64,000 nucleotides of DNA from NCBI GenBank assembly GCA_015258785.1, contig JABZHP010000001.1, forward strand, positions 37,104 to 101,103, written 5' to 3'. Position numbers and translations under genes: made by a program. The notes beneath the pieces were generated by a model. It saw nothing but the letters and a program-made list of their open reading frames with translations. It did no database searches and had not been told where the DNA came from. Below are positions 33,859-41,530 of this stretch, in pieces. Positions within the stretch are counted from its first letter, which is position 1. Each line of letters begins with the position of its first letter. The DNA is from Atopobium sp. GTDB lineage: Bacteria; Actinomycetota; Coriobacteriia; Coriobacteriales; Atopobiaceae.

Positions 33859-34248
33859 ATGGATCGTGGAACTAAGTTGATGATGGCGCTTTCCTCTATG
33901 CTTGGCGCGCTGGGCGTTGCCGGTATTGTCATCTTTGCTTTCTCAGTTGGTTATGGCCGTTTCTCTTCCAGCATGATCGTGCTTCTCCTGTGCAGCTTAA
34001 TGTCGGTCTATTGCTGCTATATTCTGCAGAAATGCATCAGCTTGGTTAAAGACTTTGAGAAAACCCACGGCATTGTCCGTCTTGTTGCTGGTATTGAGCT
34101 CATTCTCTTTACCATTGAATGGGTTTTTGTTTCGCAGCTTTCATCTCAGCCCATGGTAATTACGCCAATGATCCTCCAGCTTATCTTCCTGGGAATTATT
34201 CTTGTTCAGATGAATAAAGCTGTGTCTACGTATTCACCTTCAAAATAG
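33859..34248 (+). CDS. Second small four-helix membrane protein, unknown function
   Basis: A 129-residue protein with four predicted membrane segments (about residues 8-30, 38-58, 74-96 and 101-120). It shares size and layout with the upstream protein at 33414-33791 but no clear sequence identity by eye, so they may be distant relatives or merely similar in shape. A GGGGG stretch precedes the ATG at 33859. No charged catalytic residues or known motif stand out. tRNA-Val follows 49 bases after the stop. Both could be membrane stress or modulator proteins, but nothing in the sequence says so. Confidence 0.68.
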   Translation: MDRGTKLMMALSSMLGALGVAGIVIFAFSVGYGRFSSSMIVLLLCSLMSVYCCYILQKCISLVKDFEKTHGIVRLVAGIELILFTIEWVFVSQLSSQPMVITPMILQLIFLGIILVQMNKAVSTYSPSK

Positions 34249-34297
34249 TCAAAAGCTAGAAATTAGCGTCATTGTTTGTTATTATTGCAAGTCGTTC

Positions 34298-34372
34298 GGG
34301 CGATTGGCTCAGGGGTAGAGCACTTCCTTCACACGGAAGGGGTCGCTGGTTCAAATCCAGCATCGCCCACCA
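34298..34372 (+). tRNA. tRNA-Val (anticodon CAC)
   Basis: A 75-base cloverleaf: acceptor GGGCGAT/ATCGCCC, D-arm GCTC/GAGC, anticodon arm CTTCC/GGAAG with loop TTCACAC, T-arm GCTGG/CCAGC, encoded CCA. Reads GUG. Confidence 0.96.
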
Positions 34373-34381
34373 TAGAAATTT

Positions 34382-34408
34382 AAAGGCCTAGGTAACTGGG
34401 CCTTTTTT
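34382..34408 (+). terminator. Terminator after tRNA-Val
   Basis: Stem AAGGCC (34383-34388) and GGCCTT (34399-34404) with a ten-base loop and a run of T residues. Confidence 0.82.
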
Positions 34409-34452
34409 GTTAGTAATTAGTTACGACAATGGCAAATATGAGGCAACACGCA

Positions 34453-34480
34453 TTACGTTTTAGGACTTCCCTCGTATACT
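34453..34480 (+). promoter_or_regulatory. Promoter of the VOC-domain gene
   Basis: TATACT at 34475-34480 is a good -10; TTACGT at 34453-34458 is a weak -35 with 16-base spacing. The gene's ATG is 23 bases downstream of the -10, behind GGGGAG. Confidence 0.5.
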
Positions 34481-34503
34481 TGAATTCTAGGAAAGGGGAG
34501 ACC

Positions 34504-34896
34504 ATGACAGATTCAGCTAACACCACCAGTGCTATTAATCCAGTTGAGCAGTTTGATATGTATGTTGCTCACGTTGGCATCAATGCAAGTAATGCTGACG
34601 AGGCAGAAAAGATCGCCAACCTGTTCACCGCTCTTATGGGGCTTCCTACTATTGAGCAGCCACCTTCATTTTTTGCGGGTACTCTGGTAGAGGTCATGAA
34701 ACAAAATGGCCGAGGTACAAAGGGTCATATTGGCTTCCACGTCAACAATATTCCTGCTGCCGAGAAATACTTTGCAGGTCGTGGCTTTGAAATTGATGAG
34801 ACTTCTAGAAGGCTTAATCCAGATGGCAGTACCTTTTTGGTCTACTTCAAAGACGAGATTGCTGGCTTTGCTATTCATCTCACCATGGATAAGTAG
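34504..34896 (+). CDS. Stand-alone VOC-superfamily domain protein resembling the C-terminal domain of some KDPG aldolases
   Basis: 130 residues with a glyoxalase/VOC-type pattern: HVGINASNADEAEKIANLF, FAGTLVEVMKQNGRG, GHIGFHVNNIPAAEKYF and a closing DEIAGFAIHLTMDK. I recognise this arrangement from the extra C-terminal domain fused to 2-dehydro-3-deoxyphosphogluconate aldolases (Eda) of several Firmicutes; here it is encoded alone, with no aldolase next to it. The role of that domain is not known to me. ATG 34504 has GGGGAG and a TATACT -10 upstream. It stands as a single gene ending in an octamer-containing terminator. A different VOC enzyme is possible. Confidence 0.72.
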   Translation: MTDSANTTSAINPVEQFDMYVAHVGINASNADEAEKIANLFTALMGLPTIEQPPSFFAGTLVEVMKQNGRGTKGHIGFHVNNIPAAEKYFAGRGFEIDETSRRLNPDGSTFLVYFKDEIAGFAIHLTMDK

Positions 34897-34928
34897 CGCT
34901 ATTCCATCAAACTTATTGACGATTTTTT

Positions 34929-34971
34929 GGCGAGAAGATCTTTCAAGTGCAAGGATCTTCTCGCTATTTTT
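34929..34971 (+). terminator. Octamer-containing terminator after the VOC gene
   Basis: GCGAGAAGATC (34930-34940) pairs with GATCTTCTCGC (34954-34964) and is followed by TATTTTT. The left arm contains an exact GGCGAGAA; the right arm has TTCTCGCT, one base off. Confidence 0.9.
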
Positions 34972-35117
34972 ATAGCTGGGCTTTCTACTTTTGCAGTGCA
35001 AATATTCTGAAATATTTGAGAAGTACTTGGGGAATTAAGAAACAGCTACATAACAGCTGTATTTTTATATCATTCTCTAGGCATGTTCGTTGTAAGCACT
35101 CAACTCAGGAGTTAAGA

Positions 35118-36476
35118 ATGAAGAGGACAAAGTCTCTATTTGTTGCTCTGCTGGTCATGGTGATGTGTGCTGTAAGTCTTGGTTTTGCTCAGCCCGCATA
35201 CGCATCAAACGAGAACGTGTTGACCGTAAATGTTACTGACGACTATTACGGCAATCCTGTTGATGGAGTAACTGTCTCGGTTACTGATGCAGCTACTGGC
35301 GCAGTTGTGGCAGAACAAGTCACAAATGCTAGTGGTTTGGCAACTTTCTCTCTTCCAGACGGCGCTTACAAGGTGGAGCAGGCTAAGTTTAAGGCTGGCT
35401 ATGTTGTTGACCACTCTACCAAAGCTGTGACTTTCTCTGGTGTAGCTCGTGGCACTGATGACCACCAGACCGTTGCTCTTGAAGATGTTCATATCATGGG
35501 AACATTGATTCCATACGCCGATGCATACATTAGAACGACTCCTGGTTTCCTTACAGATGTTAATTTCAATGTTGAGGATGAGTTTGGCAACAGAATTGCT
35601 ACAGGTGTTCAGAGCGGTACCCCTCTTACTGTTCCAGTTACAGGTAGCTATACACTTATTCCAACACAGTATCCAAGCAGGCTGTCTTACGACTCTTCAG
35701 CTGTGATGTTTGCTGAGATTTTTAGATGCACTCAAGGCGGTTATGGCTTAGTCCCACTTCATGCAGTGACGTTTGCTTACAATCAAACTTCTAGACGCTT
35801 CGCAGATGAAGTAAAGGCTGCCGTAATTTTGCCAACAAGAAAGGGCAATATTGTGGTCAAGGTTGTAGACCAGGATGGTAATCCAGTTGCTGGTGCTACC
35901 CTTAAGGCAACTCCATCCATTGAAAACCCACCAGGATATCCATACCCCGCATGTCCTCCAGTTACGCCTGTAATTCCCGCAGCAGATCCAGCAACTTTAC
36001 CTGGTAGCGATACTCCTCGTTCTATGACACATACACCTGGAGCACCTGGCGTTCCTTATACACAAACTGGTCACGTTGATAGGGATGCAGATAACAACTA
36101 TCTGCTCACCACTGGTCCTGACGGTACTGTTGTTATTCCTGATTATCTTGTTGAGAGAGAATCTACTATTACTCAGTTAACTACTCCTGATGGATACACC
36201 ATCGAAGACCCTAATCCTCAAACTGCTAAGATTACCGGTACAGATACCACAGCAGAGGTTGTATTTGTAAACAAGAAGAACGAGGTTCCAACTCCTGAGC
36301 CTGCGCCAGAGCCAAGTCCTGAGCCTCAAACTCCTTCTACACCTAAGAAGAAAAGCTCTAAGAAGTCTGTACTTCCAGATACGGGAGATGCATCGATTCT
36401 GGCTCAGCTCTTTGTTGGAGCCCTTGGTACAGCGCTTGTTGCTTCCAGAAAGTTCGTTACCTCTAGAAATAACTAA
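35118..36476 (+). CDS. LPXTG-anchored surface protein with SpaA/Cna-B-like domains (copy 1)
   Basis: Exported protein predicted to be attached to peptidoglycan by sortase. A signal peptide (about residues 1-29, ending AQPAYA) is followed by a prealbumin-like repeat (LTVNVTDDYYGNPVDGVTV to GYVVDHSTK), a middle domain, and a second Cna-B-like unit beginning GNIVVKVVDQDGNPVAGATL near residue 242. A Pro/Glu-rich wall-spanning stretch leads to the sorting signal LPDTG (residues 419-423), a hydrophobic helix and a basic tail. ATG 35118 has AGGAG upstream; the longer frame from 34947 crosses the previous terminator. No sortase gene is adjacent. It could be a pilin backbone, an adhesin or a wall-spacer protein. 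Confidence 0.88.
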   Translation: MKRTKSLFVALLVMVMCAVSLGFAQPAYASNENVLTVNVTDDYYGNPVDGVTVSVTDAATGAVVAEQVTNASGLATFSLPDGAYKVEQAKFKAGYVVDHSTKAVTFSGVARGTDDHQTVALEDVHIMGTLIPYADAYIRTTPGFLTDVNFNVEDEFGNRIATGVQSGTPLTVPVTGSYTLIPTQYPSRLSYDSSAVMFAEIFRCTQGGYGLVPLHAVTFAYNQTSRRFADEVKAAVILPTRKGNIVVKVVDQDGNPVAGATLKATPSIENPPGYPYPACPPVTPVIPAADPATLPGSDTPRSMTHTPGAPGVPYTQTGHVDRDADNNYLLTTGPDGTVVIPDYLVERESTITQLTTPDGYTIEDPNPQTAKITGTDTTAEVVFVNKKNEVPTPEPAPEPSPEPQTPSTPKKKSSKKSVLPDTGDASILAQLFVGALGTALVASRKFVTSRNN

Positions 36477-36502
36477 TTCACTTATCTATTTCTAGCTTGT
36501 TT

Positions 36503-36544
36503 GGCGAGAAGATCTTTAGTAAAAGGTCTTCTCGCTATTTGTTT
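36503..36544 (+). terminator. Octamer-containing terminator after LPXTG copy 1
   Basis: GCGAGAAGATC (36504-36514) pairs with GGTCTTCTCGC (36525-36535) through one G-U, then TATTTGTTT. The left arm holds an exact GGCGAGAA. It is nearly identical in sequence to the terminator at 34929-34971. The remaining AT-rich bases to 36711 hold nothing else I can support. Confidence 0.85.
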
Positions 36545-36711
36545 AGATGGGTGGGTAGGGAATGGCTATTTATAAGCTAATTCTTATTGTTGATGATATG
36601 AAAATTTAATAAATTGCAATTTAGAATGTAGTTTATATTCATTTTAATGATATTTTCTTTTATCATTTGAATTAGAAAATAGTAATCCTGAATGGATTTG
36701 GAAGGTTTGAA

Positions 36712-38109
36712 GTGAAAAAGTTCAAGTATGTAGTAGCGTCTATTCTTGTTGCACTATGCTGCGTAATTGTAATTGGAGTTCCAAAGCTTGCGCTTGCATC
36801 AGATCAAAATCAGCTTACGGTAAATGTTACTGATGACTATTATGGTCAACCTGTTGATGGCGTAACAATTACCGTGACTAATACAGTTACTGGTACAAAC
36901 GCTACAACTATGATTACTAACCAAAACGGTAGGGCACAGACTATCCTTGCTAACGGAAGTTATAAGGTTGAGCAGACAAAATTCAAAGCCGGATATGTTA
37001 TTGATCACACAGCTGTAAATGTAACTTTCTCCGGTACTGATGATGAACACCAGACCATTAACTTTGAAAATGTCCATATTATGGGCCAGCTCTATGTTGG
37101 TGCCGAGAAGAAGGTACCAGGTAGTATTTGGGGTTCAAATGCTATTACTGATATTCAATTTGACATTGAAGATGAATTTGGAAATAGAATTGCCTCAAAT
37201 GTTCCAGGTGGACAAAGCGTCACTGTACCAGTAACAGGAAGTTATACGCTTATTCCAAAAAATTATCCCACTCAATATGCATACAATACCGATGCAGTAA
37301 TGTTTGACTCTGTCTTTGCATGTTCTTCATCCAGCAGCAATGGCAATCTACCTCTACATGCAGTAACGTTCCCTTATGATTCAGATACGCGTCTCTTTGA
37401 GCAAACAACTCACGCAACAATTAAATTGCCAACAAGAATTGGCAATATTGTCGTAAGGGTTGTTGATCAGTATGGAAATCCTATTGCTGGCGCAACTTTA
37501 AAGGCAACTCCTGCTTATGAAATAATTCCGGGTGTTCCGTCACCAGCATGTCCTCCTTCTTTAGGTGGATCTAATACACCTGATCCAGCTTATTTAACTG
37601 GTACTAGCGCTCCTCGTGCTATGACTCAGGACCCGTCAGCTCCCGGTGTCCCTTATACTCAGACGGGTGAGTTGGATAGGGATGACGATGATAATTATCT
37701 GCTCACAACTGGTCCTGATGGCACCGTAATTATTCCTGATTATCTTGTTGAGAGAGAATCTACTATTACTCAGCTGACCACTCTGGATGGTTACACTATT
37801 GATGATCCAAACCCTCAGGTTGGTGAGATTACTGGCTCTAACGAGACAACTACGGTTACGTTTGTAAATCGTAGGCCAGAGCCACCAACTCCAGAGCCAC
37901 AGCCAGAACCTCAGCCTGAGCCAACTCCAGAGCCTACTCCTGAGCCTCAACCACAGACTCCGGAAAAGCCTAAGACTCCAAAGAAAAAGAAGGCTGTTCT
38001 TCCAGACACATCTGACATTTCTGGTGTCTCTTCTTTAATTGTTGGAATTGCAGGTACATTAAGCTCTTTCGCTGGTGTTTCAATGTATCTGAATAAGAAG
38101 CGTTTCTAA
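36712..38109 (+). CDS. LPXTG-like surface protein with SpaA/Cna-B-like domains (copy 2, sorting motif LPDTS)
   Basis: Close paralogue of the preceding gene. It has the same order: signal peptide (residues 1 to about 29, ending KLALA), NVTDDYYGQPVDGVTITV repeat, middle domain, GNIVVRVVDQYGNPIAGATL unit, Pro-Glu-Gln repeats (PEPQPEPTPEPTPEPQP-like), and C-terminal sorting signal. The signal reads LPDTS (residues 430-434), with Ser in place of the final Gly, followed by a normal hydrophobic segment and NKKRF tail. That change may need a different sortase or weaken anchoring. The start is GTG at 36712 with GGAAGG upstream. The spacing and similarity point to a tandem duplication followed by divergence. 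Confidence 0.87.
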   Translation: MKKFKYVVASILVALCCVIVIGVPKLALASDQNQLTVNVTDDYYGQPVDGVTITVTNTVTGTNATTMITNQNGRAQTILANGSYKVEQTKFKAGYVIDHTAVNVTFSGTDDEHQTINFENVHIMGQLYVGAEKKVPGSIWGSNAITDIQFDIEDEFGNRIASNVPGGQSVTVPVTGSYTLIPKNYPTQYAYNTDAVMFDSVFACSSSSSNGNLPLHAVTFPYDSDTRLFEQTTHATIKLPTRIGNIVVRVVDQYGNPIAGATLKATPAYEIIPGVPSPACPPSLGGSNTPDPAYLTGTSAPRAMTQDPSAPGVPYTQTGELDRDDDDNYLLTTGPDGTVIIPDYLVERESTITQLTTLDGYTIDDPNPQVGEITGSNETTTVTFVNRRPEPPTPEPQPEPQPEPTPEPTPEPQPQTPEKPKTPKKKKAVLPDTSDISGVSSLIVGIAGTLSSFAGVSMYLNKKRF

Positions 38110-38155
38110 TACAATAGGATTTATTGAATCTGTTTCAAAATTGATTTGAACTTAT

Positions 38156-38178
38156 CAGGTGAACGACCTGTGCATTTT
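38156..38178 (+). terminator. Weak hairpin after LPXTG copy 2
   Basis: CAGGT (38156-38160) and ACCTG (38166-38170) with a five-base loop, then TGCATTTT. Short stem and delayed T-run make this a marginal terminator. Confidence 0.3.
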
Positions 38179-38189
38179 ACAATTTGAAA

Positions 38190-38212
38190 ATGTATGGGGA
38201 GTTCACTTGATT
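38190..38212 (+). repeat. 23-bp direct repeat, left copy
   Basis: Matches 39353-39375 at 22 of 23 positions (both begin ATGTATG and contain GGAGTTCACTTGATT). The right copy covers the ribosome-binding site and TTG start of the ABC-F gene, so this left copy looks like a stray duplicate of that gene's 5' edge. The two copies bracket LPXTG copy 3. Confidence 0.8.
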
Positions 38213-38363
38213 TTTATAATGTGGTCAGAAAATCCTGCGGTTTCTTCAGTAAAAAATTTGAAATAATTGTGTTTAGTCTTGGATATTATCTTTAATTTAA
38301 TGTCTAATTCCCTTACTATAGATAGAAGTATTTACAAGTATGATTCGGTTTGAAGGAATTGAA

Positions 38364-39275
38364 TTGAAACGATATAAAAACATTGCCCTTGCTATTCTCG
38401 TTGCGTTGACGCTTGTTGTATCAGTTATCATTCCAAAGATTGCACTTGCAGATTCCAATGAGATTAGTGTTCTTGCTGTTGATAAATACACCCGTGAGCC
38501 AATTGAGGGCGTACACGTTGTAATTTATCAAGGTGGTTCTACTATCGTGGCCGAAGGTGAAACGGACGCTAATGGCTACTTTAACCCTTATCTTCCACTT
38601 CCTGACGGCGCTTATAGAGTTGAACAAACCACTTATAAAGAGGGCTATGTCCATCAAGTAGAATCTGTATCTTACGTTTTTGATGGCGCTTCGTCGGGTT
38701 TAGGTGATGTGGTCACTGCTGAACTGGAGAACCAGCCTCTCGGTAACATCATTGTTAAGGTTGTTGACACAGACGGAAATCCTATTGCTGGTGCAACTCT
38801 TAAGGCAACTGCTGCAAATAGTGAACGTTACGCTGTTCCAAACCCTTTATTTACTCAGACTGGTATTCTCACCATGGAGGCTGACGGTAGCTACTCTCTT
38901 ACAACTGGAGCAGATGGTACTGTTGTAATCCCTAACCTTATTGGTGACACTTCCACTACCATTACTCAGCTCACCACTATTGATGGCTATCAGATTGACA
39001 CCACGGTTCGTGTTGGTCAGATTACTGGTACAAATACCACTGACACAGTAACTTTTGTTGATCCTACAGCTCCAGCTACGGTTCCAGAACCAGATCCCGC
39101 ACCTGAACCAGAGCCACAGCCTCAGCCAGAGACTCCAAAGGCTAAAAAGGTTAAGAAGTCCGCTCTTCCAGCGACTGGTGATAACGCCCTTACGCTTCCT
39201 CTGATTATTGGTGTTGCTGGCGTAACTGTTGTTGTTGCTGGCGCAGCTCTTTTCCTTCATAAGAAGCGTCAATAA
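38364..39275 (+). CDS. LPXTG-anchored surface protein (copy 3, shorter)
   Basis: Third member of the tandem set, 303 residues from the TTG at 38364. That start is preferred because GAAGGAA lies just upstream and it gives an N-terminus (KRYKNIALAILVAL) aligned with copies 1 and 2; an ATG at 38340 is in frame. After the signal peptide (ending KIALA) come one Cna-B-like repeat (YTREPIEGVHVVIY) and a second (GNIIVKVVDTDGNPIAGATL), so the middle domain of copies 1 and 2 is missing. The wall region is Pro-Glu-Gln rich, and the sorting signal is a canonical LPATG (residues 268-272) with a HKKRQ tail. The 23-bp direct repeat flanks it. Confidence 0.87.
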   Translation: MKRYKNIALAILVALTLVVSVIIPKIALADSNEISVLAVDKYTREPIEGVHVVIYQGGSTIVAEGETDANGYFNPYLPLPDGAYRVEQTTYKEGYVHQVESVSYVFDGASSGLGDVVTAELENQPLGNIIVKVVDTDGNPIAGATLKATAANSERYAVPNPLFTQTGILTMEADGSYSLTTGADGTVVIPNLIGDTSTTITQLTTIDGYQIDTTVRVGQITGTNTTDTVTFVDPTAPATVPEPDPAPEPEPQPQPETPKAKKVKKSALPATGDNALTLPLIIGVAGVTVVVAGAALFLHKKRQ

Positions 39276-39352
39276 ATCTTCACAAGCCTAGCTTCATTTA
39301 CATAATTCACCACGTAAATCAAGTGAATGACTTATACTTATCCAGTTCAGAT

Positions 39353-39375
39353 ATGTATGAGGAGTTCACTTGATT
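39353..39375 (+). repeat. 23-bp direct repeat, right copy
   Basis: Partner of 38190-38212. It includes GGAG and the TTG start of the ABC-F gene at 39370. Confidence 0.8.
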
Positions 39376-41388
39376 GCTCTTGCGGATAAGATTTCTAAGT
39401 CATTTGGTGGCAGAGTCCTTTACTCAAATGCAACACTTCAGCTCAATGCAGGAGAGCGTTGGGCTTTAGTTGGCCCTAATGGTGCTGGTAAGACAACGCT
39501 TCTAAAGATCATCATGGGCCTAGAGTCTGCTGATGAGGGAACTGTTACCTTTGCAAAAGACGCTACTCTTGGATACCTTGAGCAAGAGACAGAGCTCATG
39601 GGAGATAGAACTGCCCTCAACGAGGTTATCGAATCTGCCCATGAGATTAAACAGTGGGAAAGAAAGGTTAACGACCTTTCAATCAAAATTGCCGAAACTC
39701 CCGAAGGTGCAACGCTCAATAAGTATCTTGAAGACTACGCTCATGCTATGGAGCGTTTCGAGCGTCTTGGTGGCTATGAACTAGAGAGTAGAGCTCGCCA
39801 GATTCTTGCGGGACTGGGTTTTCCCGTTGAAGACTTCGATAAGCCAGCTAAAGAGTTTTCGGGCGGCTGGCAGATGCGTATCTCTTTGTCTAAGCTGCTT
39901 CTGCGCCGTCCTGATGTTCTTCTTCTTGACGAGCCTACTAACCACTTGGACTTGGAATCTGTCCAGTGGCTTGAGAGGTTCTTATCGTCATATGACGGTA
40001 CGGTTTTGCTGGTAAGTCACGATCGCTCGTTCATGGATGCCTGTGTAACGCACGTGGCGGCGCTTGAGAATCGTATGCTCGTAACCTATACCGGCAATTA
40101 TTCCGGCTATCTTCATCAGCGAGAAGAAAATCTTGAGCAGCTCCGTGCTAAACGTGCAGCTCAAGAGCGCGACATTGCTCACATGGAAACCTTCATTGAG
40201 CGATTTAGGTATAAGCCTACCAAGGCAAAACAGGTTCAAGAGCGCGTGGCAAAGGTCGAGAAGATCCGTGAAGAACTGGTAGTTCTTCCAGAGCAATCTC
40301 ATCACATGCATTTTAGGTTCCCAGAACCTCCTCGTACCGGAGATACCGTCATCTCTCTTGAGGGTGTGGCTAAATCGTATGAGGATAACTTTGTCTATGA
40401 TAATGTTGATTTAAAGCTTTATCGCGGAGATCACGTAGCGCTTGTTGGCCCTAACGGCGCTGGTAAATCTACCCTTATGAAGCTCATTGCTGGCAAACTT
40501 AAGCCAGATGCGGGACAGATTAGCCTGGGTCAAAACGTCACTGAAGCTTACTATGCACAGCACCAGCTTGAAGAGTTGAACCCTGCAAATACGGTACTTG
40601 CAGAGCTTGATACCGTTGCTGCTGGCTGGACTACCTCTGAAGAGCGTAGATTGCTTGGAGCCTTCCTTTTCCATGGCGATGACGTTGAGAAGCGCGTAAA
40701 TGTACTTTCTGGTGGCGAGCGCGCTCGTCTGGCACTTGCTAAGATGCTGGTTTCTCCAGATCCACTGTTGCTTCTAGACGAGCCAACTAACCACTTAGAC
40801 ATTGACTCTGTTGACGTTCTAGAGAAGGCACTTGTTGACTTCCCCGGAACTATCATCTTAATCAGTCACGATGAGCACCTGGTCAGAGCTGTAGCTAACA
40901 AGGTTGTGGACGTTCGCGACCACAAGGTTACGGTCTATGACGGAGACTACGATTACTTCCTCTTTAAGCTTGCAGAGCTTCAAGCAGCGGCTCAGGGGGA
41001 GACGTCGAGCAAGACCGTGTCCTCGTATGGAACTTCGGGTGCAAGAGCTGTTAAGAGTGCTGCTCCAGAAGCAGGTCAAGCTGCAGGATCTTCTCGCAAT
41101 GTGAAGACTAAGGAGCAGAGAAGGGCTGAGGCGGAGGAGCGCAATCGTAGAAGTCGCGCACTCAGAGAGACCAAGAAACGTCTGGACGAGGTTGAAGCAG
41201 CGCTGACTCCTGCGCATAAACGATACGATGAGCTCATGACGCTTATGGCTGACGAGGCTCTCTATAACGATCCTCAAAAGTTTGATGAGTGTATGGCTGA
41301 ATACCAGGCACTTTCTAAGAAGATTCCTGCGCTTGAGGCTGAATGGTTGGAGCTTTCAGAAAAAATGGAAGCAGACATTGATGAGTAG
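39370..41388 (+). CDS. ABC-F family ATPase (YdiF/Uup-like), ribosome-associated
   Basis: Soluble protein with two ABC nucleotide-binding domains and no membrane segments; ABC-F proteins act on the ribosome in translation rescue or antibiotic protection. First domain: Walker A GPNGAGKTTL, signature FSGGWQMRI, Walker B LLLDEPTNHLDL. Second: GPNGAGKSTL, LSGGERARL, LLLDEPTNHLDI. The inter-domain linker (about residues 235-320) is rich in Arg/Glu/Gln as expected. A C-terminal coiled coil of about 85 residues follows a low-complexity Ser/Gly/Ala linker. The start is TTG at 39370, with GAGGAG nearby. A candidate -10 TATACT lies at 39333-39338. Both ATPase sites look intact. The exact subfamily is not certain. 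Confidence 0.93.
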   Translation: MIALADKISKSFGGRVLYSNATLQLNAGERWALVGPNGAGKTTLLKIIMGLESADEGTVTFAKDATLGYLEQETELMGDRTALNEVIESAHEIKQWERKVNDLSIKIAETPEGATLNKYLEDYAHAMERFERLGGYELESRARQILAGLGFPVEDFDKPAKEFSGGWQMRISLSKLLLRRPDVLLLDEPTNHLDLESVQWLERFLSSYDGTVLLVSHDRSFMDACVTHVAALENRMLVTYTGNYSGYLHQREENLEQLRAKRAAQERDIAHMETFIERFRYKPTKAKQVQERVAKVEKIREELVVLPEQSHHMHFRFPEPPRTGDTVISLEGVAKSYEDNFVYDNVDLKLYRGDHVALVGPNGAGKSTLMKLIAGKLKPDAGQISLGQNVTEAYYAQHQLEELNPANTVLAELDTVAAGWTTSEERRLLGAFLFHGDDVEKRVNVLSGGERARLALAKMLVSPDPLLLLDEPTNHLDIDSVDVLEKALVDFPGTIILISHDEHLVRAVANKVVDVRDHKVTVYDGDYDYFLFKLAELQAAAQGETSSKTVSSYGTSGARAVKSAAPEAGQAAGSSRNVKTKEQRRAEAEERNRRSRALRETKKRLDEVEAALTPAHKRYDELMTLMADEALYNDPQKFDECMAEYQALSKKIPALEAEWLELSEKMEADIDE

Positions 41389-41530
41389 GTAGTTTTGCCA
41401 ATCTTGGGTAAAATTGTCTTGTACCTACTGTCTTGTATCTATTGTCTTGTAACTAACGTCATGTTCTTGAGAGTCTTTGTTGTTCGTGCCTGTCTGCACG
41501 TTTTTTGCAGATGTTGAGATAAGGATTGTT

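Noticed and set aside
35118..39275. Sortase-pilus operon
   Set aside because: The proteins fit pilin or adhesin architecture, but no sortase gene and no clear pilin motif (YPKN-like) was seen in the block, so a pilus is not claimed.
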